This document shows positions 1 to 4,698 of a stretch of 5,593 nucleotides of DNA, in pieces. The notes under the pieces are model-generated. The model was not told the DNA's origin and did not search any database. It worked only from the letters and a program-made list of their open reading frames with translations. Within the stretch, counting starts at the first letter, position 1. Every line of letters starts with the position of its first letter. The DNA lies in assembly GCA_946183385.1 (NCBI GenBank), contig CAMHBN010000141.1:1-5593 (forward strand), read 5' to 3'. Position numbers and translations under genes: made by a program. This DNA is from an uncultured Ruminococcus sp. Its GTDB lineage: Bacteria; Bacillota; Clostridia; Oscillospirales; Ruminococcaceae.

Positions 1-210
1 TATTACCTTGTAGTTGTCGGGGATATTCATGAGGTCGCGGAGGTCCTTCTCTGCTTCCTTGATTATCTCGTCATATACCTTTGAGCGGTGGGACATCTCC
101 ATTACGGACATTCCGCAGCCCTTGTAATCCATCATTTCCTCTGCACATTCCTTCAGAACTTCCTCGGGAAGTACAGCCGGACCGGCGCTGAAATTGTAAA
201 CTCTGCTCAT
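1..210 (-). CDS. serC: Phosphoserine aminotransferase, N-terminal part (cut by window edge)
   Basis: This is the first 70 codons of a gene that continues past the left edge. SerC is the cytosolic PLP enzyme that transaminates 3-phosphohydroxypyruvate with glutamate to give phosphoserine, the second step of serine synthesis; it can also act in pyridoxal phosphate synthesis. The visible protein begins [19 protein letters not shown], the typical SerC N-terminus with the F-S-A-G-P-A-x-L-P motif. It continues with [11 protein letters not shown] (about residues 33-43), the conserved M-S-V-M-E-x-S-H-R-S segment of this aminotransferase class. The PLP lysine lies outside the window. The ATG at 210 is preceded by GGAGG (220-224 on the complement) at a 9-nt spacing, which supports this start. 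A good promoter lies just upstream, and metG upstream ends in its own terminator, so serC starts a new transcription unit. The family call is secure. Confidence 0.95.
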   Translation of the reverse strand, partial: MSRVYNFSAGPAVLPEEVLKECAEEMMDYKGCGMSVMEMSHRSKVYDEIIKEAEKDLRDLMNIPDNYKVI

Positions 211-261
211 TAGAAAAAACCTCCAGATATATATTTAAGTTAGTATTTGCAATACAGATTA

Positions 262-290
262 ATTATACACCCATTGTCAAAATAAGTCAA
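262..290 (-). promoter_or_regulatory. Housekeeping (sigma-A type) promoter of serC
   Basis: On the minus strand, a TTGACT -35 box (complement of 285-290) and a perfect TATAAT -10 box (complement of 262-267) are separated by exactly 17 bp. The predicted start near 255 gives a leader of about 45 nt before the serC ATG, too short for a typical riboswitch. The DNA upstream of the -35 (about 291-340) is very AT-rich and could act as an UP element. A second TTGACA lies inside the spacer, only 7 bp from the -10, so it is not a usable -35. The start point is inferred. Confidence 0.78.
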
Positions 291-352
291 TATAAATCTT
301 GATTATTTTTGAATATTCGCATATATAATAGTATATATTGCCGGTAGGCAGA

Positions 353-381
353 TGTAGGGGCGGCGGGACGCCGTCCCTACA
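353..381. repeat. Short TGTAGGG-ended perfect hairpin element
   Basis: A 29-bp inverted repeat with TGTAGGG at 353-359 and CCCTACA at 375-381. The inside also pairs: CGGCG (361-365) and CGCCG (369-373) around a GGA triloop, with one G/T wobble (360/374). The whole element therefore folds into a 13-bp stem. It shows the same 8+3+8 hairpin plan (358-376) as copies in the other gaps, but here the two ends collapse into one hairpin. It lies directly beyond the metG terminator. It appears to be the minimal member of the repeat family described in the findings. Confidence 0.8.
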
Positions 382-382
382 G

Positions 383-408
383 AAAAAGGACGGCAGAGCC
401 GTCCTTTT
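383..408 (-). terminator. Rho-independent terminator of metG
   Basis: Read on the minus strand, the hairpin has arms AAAAGGACGGC and GCCGTCCTTTT (complements of 398-408 and 384-394) around a 3-nt loop. The descending arm runs into a TTTTT tract (387-383). It begins 4 nt after the metG stop codon. The symmetric A and T tracts mean it could also stop plus-strand transcripts. This is the only textbook intrinsic terminator in the window. Confidence 0.85.
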
Positions 409-412
409 CGCT

Positions 413-2401
413 TTATCTTATCTTTGAGCCTACGGGGATGGAGTCGTCTACGAAGATGACCTTTACGCCGTCGGGGGTGTCCGCCGCGCATATCATGCCG
501 TTGCTGTCCACGCCGCGGAGCTTCACGGGCTTGAGGTTCGCTATCAGCTGGAGCTTCTTTCCGATAAGGTCTTCGGGTGCGTAATACTGCGCTATCCCCG
601 ATACTACCTGTCGTCCGCCCATGCCGTCGTCAAGCTGCAGGCACAGAAGCTTATCCGACTTCTTCACTCTCTCGCAGGCAGTTACCTTCGCTACGCGTAT
701 CTCCACCTTTGCGAAGTCGTCTATCGTTATCTCGGGTGCGAGCTCTATCTTTTCGGGCTCGGAGCTGTCCTCGCCCTTTTCAGCTGCGGACAGCTTTGCC
801 TGTGCCGCCTCCATATTTTTGCGGAGTATCTCGTTGAGCTCCTCTATCTCCTTGTCCACGTCGATTCGCGGGAAGAGTATCTCGCCCTTGTGCACCGTCA
901 CGTCTGCGGGCAGTACGCCGAATCTGCCGAGGTTCTCGTACTTGACGTCCTCGGCTGCAGCGCCTATCTGCTCCCATACCTTGGGCATTTCCGTAGGCAT
1001 AAACGGTGCGAGAAGTGCCGATATTATGCGGATAGCTTCGAGCAGGTTGTACAGAACTGCTGCGAGACGCGCCTTCTTTGCCTCGTCCTTGCCGAGCTTC
1101 CACGGCTCGGTCTCGTCGATGTACTTGTTTGCGCGGTCTACGACCTTGAATATCTCTTCGAGTGCCTGCTTGAGCTTGGTCTCGTCAACATAGCCGTCAA
1201 CAGCGGGGAGAAGTCCCGTCACTACAGCCTTGAACTCCTCGTCGAGAGCGTAGCCCTCGCGCTCCGTCGGGAGCGTGCCGCCGAAGTACTTGTCTGCCAT
1301 CGCGACTGTACGCGAAACGAGGTTGCCGAAGCCGTTCGCAAGGTCGGAGTTTATGCGGTTTATCATTATCTCGTTCGAGAAGAGGCTGTCTGCGCCGAGA
1401 GCCATTTCGCGGAGAATGTGGTATCTGATAGCGTCCTGTCCGTAGCGCTCGCCGAGCACGAACGGGTCTACCACGTTGCCGAGGGATTTGCTCATCTTCT
1501 CGCTCTCGCCGTTCTTGCCTGCCATTGTTATCCAGCCGTGTACCGCAAGGTGCTGCGGCAGCGGGAGCTCCAGTGCCATGAGCATTGCGGGCCATATTAT
1601 AGCGTGGAAGCGCATGATGTCCTTCGCTACCATGTGGACGTCCGCGGGCCAGTATTTCGCGAATTCGCTGTATCTCTCGTTCTCGTAGCCGAGCGCTGTG
1701 ATGTAGTTCGAGAGCGCATCTATCCACACGTATACTACGTGCTTTTCGTCAAACGATACGGGTATGCCCCACGTGAACGATGTTCTCGATACGCAGAGGT
1801 CTTCAAGTCCGGGCTTGATGAAGTTGTTTACGAGCTCTACCGCTCTTGTCTTCGGGCGGAGGTAGTCTGTCTCCATGAGCAGCTTCTCTATGCGCTCCGC
1901 AAAAGGCGACATCTTAAAGAAGTATGCCTCCTCCTTCGCGAACTTGACGGGGCGGTGGCACTCGGGACAGCAGCCGTTCTCGTCAAGCTGGGACTCGGTC
2001 CAGAAGCTCTCGCAGGGTGTGCAGTATTTGCCCGAATATTCGCCCTTGTATATATATCCCTTGTCGTAGAGAGCCTTGAATATCTTCTGTACGCTCTCGA
2101 TGTGGTAATCGTCGGTCGTGCGGATGTAGCGGTCGTAGGAGATGTTCATGTAGCTCCACAGCTTCTTGAACTTGTCAACGATGACGTCTACGTACTCCTT
2201 CGGAGTTACGCCTGCCTCCGCCGCCTTCTGCTCTATCTTCAAGCCGTGCTCGTCCGTGCCTGTAAGGAACATCACGTCGTACCCCTGCATTCGCTTGTAA
2301 CGCGCTATCGAGTCGCACGCTACCGTCGTGTAGCAGTGCCCGATGTGCGGGTCGCCCGACGGGTAATAAATTGGGGTCGTGATGTAGAATTTCTTTGACA
2401 T
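413..2401 (-). CDS. metG: Methionyl-tRNA synthetase with C-terminal tRNA-binding domain
   Basis: This class I aminoacyl-tRNA synthetase charges tRNA-Met in the cytoplasm using ATP and methionine. The protein is 662 aa from the chosen start. The Rossmann catalytic domain carries the HIGH signature H-I-G-H at 19-22 and K-M-S-K-S at 302-306. The connective insertion has a zinc knuckle with CxxC pairs at C127/C130 and C145/C148. The anticodon-binding helical domain includes the conserved YIDETEPWKL stretch (427-436), with W434 the expected anticodon-stacking tryptophan. Residues about 557-662 form an EMAPII/Arc1p-type OB-fold tRNA-binding domain, joined by a Lys/Glu-rich linker (about 515-555). 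The open frame extends 24 codons further upstream to 2473, but the ATG at 2401 has an AAAGGAG site (2411-2417) 9 nt away, and the upstream codons cover the promoter region. The leader of about 54 nt leaves no room for a T-box. The gene appears monocistronic, with its own promoter and terminator. Confidence 0.97.
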   Translation of the reverse strand: MSKKFYITTPIYYPSGDPHIGHCYTTVACDSIARYKRMQGYDVMFLTGTDEHGLKIEQKAAEAGVTPKEYVDVIVDKFKKLWSYMNISYDRYIRTTDDYHIESVQKIFKALYDKGYIYKGEYSGKYCTPCESFWTESQLDENGCCPECHRPVKFAKEEAYFFKMSPFAERIEKLLMETDYLRPKTRAVELVNNFIKPGLEDLCVSRTSFTWGIPVSFDEKHVVYVWIDALSNYITALGYENERYSEFAKYWPADVHMVAKDIMRFHAIIWPAMLMALELPLPQHLAVHGWITMAGKNGESEKMSKSLGNVVDPFVLGERYGQDAIRYHILREMALGADSLFSNEIMINRINSDLANGFGNLVSRTVAMADKYFGGTLPTEREGYALDEEFKAVVTGLLPAVDGYVDETKLKQALEEIFKVVDRANKYIDETEPWKLGKDEAKKARLAAVLYNLLEAIRIISALLAPFMPTEMPKVWEQIGAAAEDVKYENLGRFGVLPADVTVHKGEILFPRIDVDKEIEELNEILRKNMEAAQAKLSAAEKGEDSSEPEKIELAPEITIDDFAKVEIRVAKVTACERVKKSDKLLCLQLDDGMGGRQVVSGIAQYYAPEDLIGKKLQLIANLKPVKLRGVDSNGMICAADTPDGVKVIFVDDSIPVGSKIR

Positions 2402-2461
2402 ATTGGATCGCTCCTTTGCGTTTTTCCTTCTCCCAAATGTGAGGAAAAGGTAGTAACTTAT

Positions 2462-2490
2462 ATTATACCACATTATGCGAAAAAATGCAA
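2462..2490 (-). promoter_or_regulatory. Sigma-A type promoter of metG, with extended -10
   Basis: The minus strand has TTGCAT (complement of 2485-2490), a 17-bp spacer and a perfect TATAAT (complement of 2462-2467). The three bases before the -10 read TGG, an extended -10 TGn motif. The predicted start near 2455 gives a leader of about 54 nt. The first repeat element begins only 8 bp upstream of the -35, so the repeats come close to the promoter without breaking it. Confidence 0.8.
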
Positions 2491-2497
2491 GAGTTGG

Positions 2498-2523
2498 TGC
2501 AGGGGCGCATTCCGTGCGCCCGC
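2498..2523 (+). repeat. Hairpin end of the TGTAGGG repeat family (variant TGCAGGG)
   Basis: TGCAGGG replaces the usual TGTAGGG. It is followed by the family hairpin at 2503-2521: GGGCGCAT, loop TCC, GTGCGCCC (8 bp with one T/G pair, 3-nt loop). It then runs through CGC into a tract of heptamer repeats, as does the related hairpin at 4495-4520. No matching CCCTACA end lies immediately to its right. It may be the left end of a larger element interrupted by the one starting at 2579. Confidence 0.65.
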
Positions 2524-2524
2524 A

Positions 2525-2576
2525 AATGCGTAATGCGTAATTGCAATTCGGAATGCGGAAATCGGAATTCGGAATT
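2525..2576 (+). repeat. Degenerate 7-bp tandem repeat tract
   Basis: Successive units read AATGCGT, AATGCGT, AATTGC (one base short), AATTCGG, AATGCGG, AAATCGG, AATTCGG and then a partial AATT. Units start with AAT or AAA and most end CGG or CGT. A weaker tract of the same type occurs at 4521-4541 (AATTACG, AAAACGG, AAGGCGG), at the equivalent place after a TGTAGGG hairpin. The length of 7 bp is not a codon multiple and no plausible gene reads through it. Confidence 0.75.
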
Positions 2577-2578
2577 GT

Positions 2579-2647
2579 TGTAGGGGCTGTCTTTGGCAGT
2601 CCGACAGTTTCCCGATAACACGCGGACGCCCAATGGGCGTCCCTACA
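2579..2647. repeat. MITE-like element with TGTAGGG/CCCTACA ends and two subterminal hairpins
   Basis: A 69-bp unit with perfect 7-bp terminal inverted repeats, TGTAGGG at 2579-2585 and CCCTACA at 2641-2647. Each end carries its own 8+3+8 hairpin: GGGCTGTC/GGCAGTCC with loop TTT at 2584-2602 (two wobbles), and GGACGCCC/GGGCGTCC with loop AAT at 2624-2642 (perfect). The middle, about 20 bp, shows no clear structure. There is no coding capacity. Whether it is mobile is inferred from its architecture only. Confidence 0.72.
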
Positions 2648-2758
2648 CAGAGTTGTTCCATATCGCGTCCGTGAATGGCGGGCGGATAATATCCGCCCCT
2701 ACACAGCGTTGTTTCATACAGTGTTCGTTATTGACGGGACGCCGGGTGACTCCCTACA
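2648..2758. repeat. Two tandem 55-56 bp units, each ending in CCCTACA
   Basis: Units 2648-2703 (56 bp) and 2704-2758 (55 bp) follow the previous element head to tail. Both begin CAGnGTTGTTyCATA, and about 26 of the first 35 positions match by eye. Their hairpins then differ completely: 2680-2698 is GGGCGGAT/ATCCGCCC with loop AAT, while the second unit has a bulged stem made from GGGACGCC and GGGTGACTCCC. Both end CCCTACA. A single-ended copy of similar length lies at 4578-4633, and the 24 bp at 2680-2703 are identical to 4610-4633. Confidence 0.7.
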
Positions 2759-2787
2759 GTGTAGGGAGATGTCAGCGAAGCTGACAG
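2735..2787 (+). repeat. 53-bp exact direct repeat, copy 1
   Basis: This stretch is identical base for base to 5541-5593 and lies in the same orientation. It contains the end of one element and the start of the next: CTCCCTACA (2750-2758), a single G, then TGTAGGGAG (2760-2768), followed by a hairpin TGTCAGC, loop GAA, GCTGACA (2770-2786). The second copy reaches the window edge, so the true shared length may be longer. Confidence 0.9.
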
Positions 2788-2824
2788 AGGGTACGGGCGG
2801 CTGTTAGCCGCGCCGTCCCCTACA
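2760..2824. repeat. MITE-like element overlapping the 3' end of the TtcA-like gene
   Basis: A 65-bp unit with TGTAGGG at 2760-2766 and CCCTACA at 2818-2824. The left subterminal hairpin is TGTCAGC/GCTGACA with loop GAA (2770-2786). On the right is a longer imperfect stem (about 2788-2820) whose core is GCGGCT, loop GTT, AGCCGC, with flanking ACGG/CCGT and GGG/CCC pairs. Its right terminus overlaps the stop codon of the minus-strand gene. The hairpins have no T tract, so they are not a classical terminator, but they are the only strong structures after that gene. Confidence 0.75.
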
Positions 2825-3941
2825 TATCGTAATCGTCGAGAAAGTGGTGGACTGTCCCCTTCTCCTTGTAGGCGATGATCGTACTCAGGTTCACGTTCTC
2901 TACGCTCCTGAATATGTTCTTCTCGACCTGCGGGTTTATCTTCTTCATCTCCGCGATAAGGTTCTTGACCTCCAGCCGCTTCGACTCCGACTGCCCGTTC
3001 TCACTGCACGATGTGCAGTTCTCCGTGAACTTGCACGCGCATTGTATGAAGTACAGGTCGTTGTAGTCGCGCCAGTGCTTGATGTCTGCCTCGCGTACCA
3101 AGTAAAGCGGGCGTATCAGCTCCATGCCCTCGAAATTCGTGCTGTGGAGCTTCGGCATCATCGTCTGTACCTGTCCGCCGTAAAGCATTCCCATCAGTAT
3201 CGTCTCTATCACGTCGTCGAAGTGGTGTCCCAGCGCTATCTTGTTGCAGCCGAGCTCCTTCGCCTTGCTGTACAGATAGCCGCGGCGCATTCTCGCACAT
3301 ATATAGCACGGGTTCTTCTCGATGTGGAGCACCGAGTCGAATATGGTGGACTCGAATATCTCCACCGGTATCGACATTGACGCCGCGTTGCGCTCGATTA
3401 TCCGCCGATTCTCGGGACTGTAGCCCGGGTCCATTACGAGGAATACCACCTCGAACGGGAATTTGTCGTGGCGTTTGAGCTCCTGAAAAAGCTTCGCCAT
3501 CAGCATCGAGTCCTTGCCGCCCGATATGCACACCGCTATGCGGTCGTTCGGCTGCACCAGCTCGTACTCGTTTATCGCCTTCGTGAACCTGCACCATAAG
3601 CTCTTCTTGAACTTCTTGCGCAGGCTCAGCTCGACCTTCTCGGTGATGTTGCGGTCGTTCATTCGCTCGCGCAGCCAGTCGATGTAGCCTCCCGCAAGGC
3701 TGTACGCCTCGTATCCCCTGCCGCGGAGCTCATCTGCCGCGTCGAGGCTGACTATCCCCGACTTGCAGTACAGTACCAGCTTCTTCTGCGGGAGCTCTGC
3801 CTCTGCAAGCTCTTTCAGCGGGATATTTACCGCTCCGCCGATGTGTCCGTAGTCGAACGCCGTCGCGTCGCGTATGTCTATTATCGCGTAGTCGCCGTCG
3901 CGGAGCCGCGCGAGCTCCGCCGCCGTTATCTCAGTTTCCAT
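2820..3941 (-). CDS. Rhodanese domain fused to a TtcA-type PP-loop ATPase (probable tRNA thiolation enzyme)
   Basis: A 373-aa fusion. Residues about 1-92 form a rhodanese domain with the DIRDATAFDYGHIGGAVNIP signature and a persulfide-type cysteine, C59, in CKSGIVS (the usual CxxGxRS loop with V in place of R). Residues about 94-373 are a TtcA-like N-type ATP pyrophosphatase: PP-loop SGGKDS (140-145), PCYICARMRRG with the C212/C215 pair, and GHHFDD (238-243). A Cys-rich C-terminal part (C301, C303, C309, C312) precedes a helix ending in NIFRSVENV, as in TtcA. TtcA makes 2-thiocytidine at tRNA position 32 and uses an Fe-S cluster bound by such cysteines. Here the fused rhodanese probably delivers sulfur, much as in ThiI but at the opposite end. 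The ATG at 3941 has an AGAGGTG site inside the end of the upstream gene. The substrate is inferred. The stop codon lies in a repeat end. Confidence 0.88.
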   Translation of the reverse strand: METEITAAELARLRDGDYAIIDIRDATAFDYGHIGGAVNIPLKELAEAELPQKKLVLYCKSGIVSLDAADELRGRGYEAYSLAGGYIDWLRERMNDRNITEKVELSLRKKFKKSLWCRFTKAINEYELVQPNDRIAVCISGGKDSMLMAKLFQELKRHDKFPFEVVFLVMDPGYSPENRRIIERNAASMSIPVEIFESTIFDSVLHIEKNPCYICARMRRGYLYSKAKELGCNKIALGHHFDDVIETILMGMLYGGQVQTMMPKLHSTNFEGMELIRPLYLVREADIKHWRDYNDLYFIQCACKFTENCTSCSENGQSESKRLEVKNLIAEMKKINPQVEKNIFRSVENVNLSTIIAYKEKGTVHHFLDDYDM

Positions 3942-3944
3942 AAT

Positions 3945-4412
3945 TCACCTCTGCTCGGAGTAGCCGTTGCGGTACTCCCTCCCCTTGTCATGTTCCGCGA
4001 TATCCTCGCCCGTGAGCTCGCCCTTGCCGTCGTAGCGGTAGTATCTGCCGCTCTCCGCCGTGAACTCAATGACGCAGTAGTCCTCGTCGTCTATGCCCTT
4101 CGGATAATACTTCTCGTCGCCCTCGTTCCACAGGAGCTCCTTGTATTCGCGCTCGCGGCGAACCGAGGTCGTCCCGTAGAGGCACACGCCCTCGAAGGTC
4201 GTGTCGTCCGCGAAATACAGGCAGGAATTACCATTCACGATTAGGCTCTTTACGTGCGCCGAGCTCGTGTTCGTGGAGATGAGATGTCTGCCAATGCCTC
4301 TGTGCCACACGCAGTACACCCTGCGGACGTTCTGCCTGCCCGCTTCGTCCGTATAGCCTATCGTCGCAAACAGTGAGCGGTCGATAAGCGCCTTTATTTC
4401 GGTAGTTGTCAT
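3945..4412 (-). CDS. Pyridoxamine 5'-phosphate oxidase-like FMN-binding split-barrel protein
   Basis: A 155-aa soluble protein, within the usual size range for small single-domain members of this superfamily. It starts with a short helix followed by FATIGYTDEAGRQNVRRVYCVWHRG, the first strands of the split barrel. HLISTNTSSAHVKSL (about 43-57) resembles the S/T-rich FMN-phosphate segment, and FEGVCLYGTTSV (about 73-84) a core strand. The C-terminus is acidic and tyrosine-rich (DYCVIEFTAESGRYYRYDG). Relatives (general stress protein 26 type and other flavin proteins) bind FMN or related cofactors, and many have no known substrate. True PNP oxidase activity should not be assumed. The ATG at 4412 has an AGGAG site (4420-4424) 7 nt upstream and a strong promoter. 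It is the first gene of a two-gene operon, ending 3 bp before the TtcA-like fusion. A functional link is suggested only by the coupling. Confidence 0.82.
   Translation of the reverse strand: MTTTEIKALIDRSLFATIGYTDEAGRQNVRRVYCVWHRGIGRHLISTNTSSAHVKSLIVNGNSCLYFADDTTFEGVCLYGTTSVRREREYKELLWNEGDEKYYPKGIDDEDYCVIEFTAESGRYYRYDGKGELTGEDIAEHDKGREYRNGYSEQR
3946..3952 (-). promoter_or_regulatory. Ribosome binding site embedded in the upstream stop region (translational coupling)
   Basis: On the minus strand, AGAGGTG spans the last Arg codon (AGG) and TGA stop (3945-3947) of the flavoprotein gene, and lies 4 nt before the ATG of the TtcA-like gene. Ribosomes ending the first gene therefore stop on the second gene's initiation site, which predicts coupled translation. 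This site also supports the ATG at 3941 over an internal start such as Met94. Confidence 0.8.
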
Positions 4413-4445
4413 ATTTTCTCTCCTCTCGCAGTCCTGAACTACTAC

Positions 4446-4474
4446 ATTATATCACAATCAGGCGGGTTTGTCTA
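4446..4474 (-). promoter_or_regulatory. Sigma-A type promoter of the flavoprotein/TtcA-like operon
   Basis: The minus strand has TAGACA (complement of 4469-4474), a 17-bp spacer and a perfect TATAAT (complement of 4446-4451). TGA directly precedes the -10, forming an extended TGn motif. The predicted start near 4439 gives a leader of about 27 nt. A repeat element begins 20 bp upstream of the -35, as at metG. Confidence 0.77.
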
Positions 4475-4494
4475 TATGGGAGATTTGCTCTTTA

Positions 4495-4577
4495 TGTAGG
4501 GACGCGCATTGCGCATCCGCAATTACGAAAACGGAAGGCGGTATGGGATCGGCGGACGACCACCGGTCGTCCCTACA
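4495..4577. repeat. MITE-like element with TGTAGGG/CCCTACA ends
   Basis: An 83-bp unit with TGTAGGG at 4495-4501 and CCCTACA at 4571-4577. The left hairpin is GGACGCGC/GCGCATCC with loop ATT (4500-4518, one mismatch). The right hairpin is GGACGACC/GGTCGTCC with loop ACC (4554-4572, perfect). Between them is a heptamer-like stretch (4521-4541: AATTACG, AAAACGG, AAGGCGG). This links it to the 2498-2576 region, where a TGCAGGG hairpin also leads into heptamers. It sits between divergent promoters and has no convincing open frame. Confidence 0.75.
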
Positions 4578-4633
4578 TTTGATCGAATGTGGTTTGTCGG
4601 TTTATTGACGGGCGGATAATATCCGCCCCTACA
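4578..4633. repeat. Single-ended 56-bp repeat unit ending in CCCTACA
   Basis: It follows the previous element directly and has the same length as 2648-2703. It contains TTATTGACGGG (4602-4612), shared exactly with 2728-2738. The final 24 bp (4610-4633, hairpin GGGCGGAT/ATCCGCCC with loop AAT, then CCTACA) are identical to 2680-2703. On the complement it carries ACCGACAAAC (4592-4601), also found after the hairpin of the element at 5494 (5528-5537). Confidence 0.72.
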
Positions 4634-4651
4634 GTCTGAATCCTTTAAGAC

Positions 4652-4680
4652 GTATAATCCGAAAATTTCCGTCAATAATA
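4652..4680 (+). promoter_or_regulatory. Candidate promoter of the SpoIIQ-like gene (sigma-F-like, with an overlapping TATAAT)
   Basis: GTATA (4652-4656), a 14-bp gap and GTCAATAATA (4671-4680) resemble the forespore sigma-F pattern GyWTA ... GGnnAnAMTR; the -10-like part differs only at its second base. B. subtilis spoIIQ is sigma-F dependent, so the match fits the gene. It would place the start almost on the ribosome binding site, leaving a very short leader, which weakens it. Alternatively, a perfect TATAAT at 4653-4658 could be a sigma-A -10, but its -35 at 17 bp (TACAGT, in the repeat end) is poor. The two readings cannot be separated by eye. Confidence 0.4.
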
Positions 4681-4685
4681 TCCGC

Positions 4686-4690
4686 GGAGG
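4686..4690 (+). promoter_or_regulatory. Ribosome binding site that fixes a GTG start at 4699
   Basis: GGAGG at 4686-4690 lies 8 nt before the GTG at 4699. Another in-frame GTG at 4690 overlaps this site and so cannot be the start. The protein therefore begins MKKNLFSDNK. Confidence 0.85.
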
Positions 4691-4698
4691 TGTTATAC

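Noticed and set aside
890..2398. Long plus-strand open frame of 502 codons antisense to metG
   Set aside because: It is a shadow of metG caused by its GC-rich codon use. It has no recognisable domain, while metG on the other strand has every expected motif.
2402..2455. T-box or other riboswitch in the metG leader
   Set aside because: The predicted leader is only about 54 nt and has no T-box sequence, specifier stem or antiterminator.
2402..2473. Upstream extension of MetRS by 24 codons
   Set aside because: These codons overlap the -10 region and leader of a clear promoter, and the ATG at 2401 has a well-placed AAAGGAG and begins at the normal MetRS N-terminus.
2473..2661. Minus-strand open frame of 62 codons upstream of metG
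   Set aside because: It is made almost entirely of the repeat elements and heptamer tract, has no clear ribosome binding site, and resembles typical spurious translations of such repeats.
2579..2824. Possible CRISPR array in the repeat-rich gap
   Set aside because: Unit lengths vary, the repeated parts are short ends and hairpins rather than constant 25-40 bp repeats with uniform spacers, and no cas genes are present.
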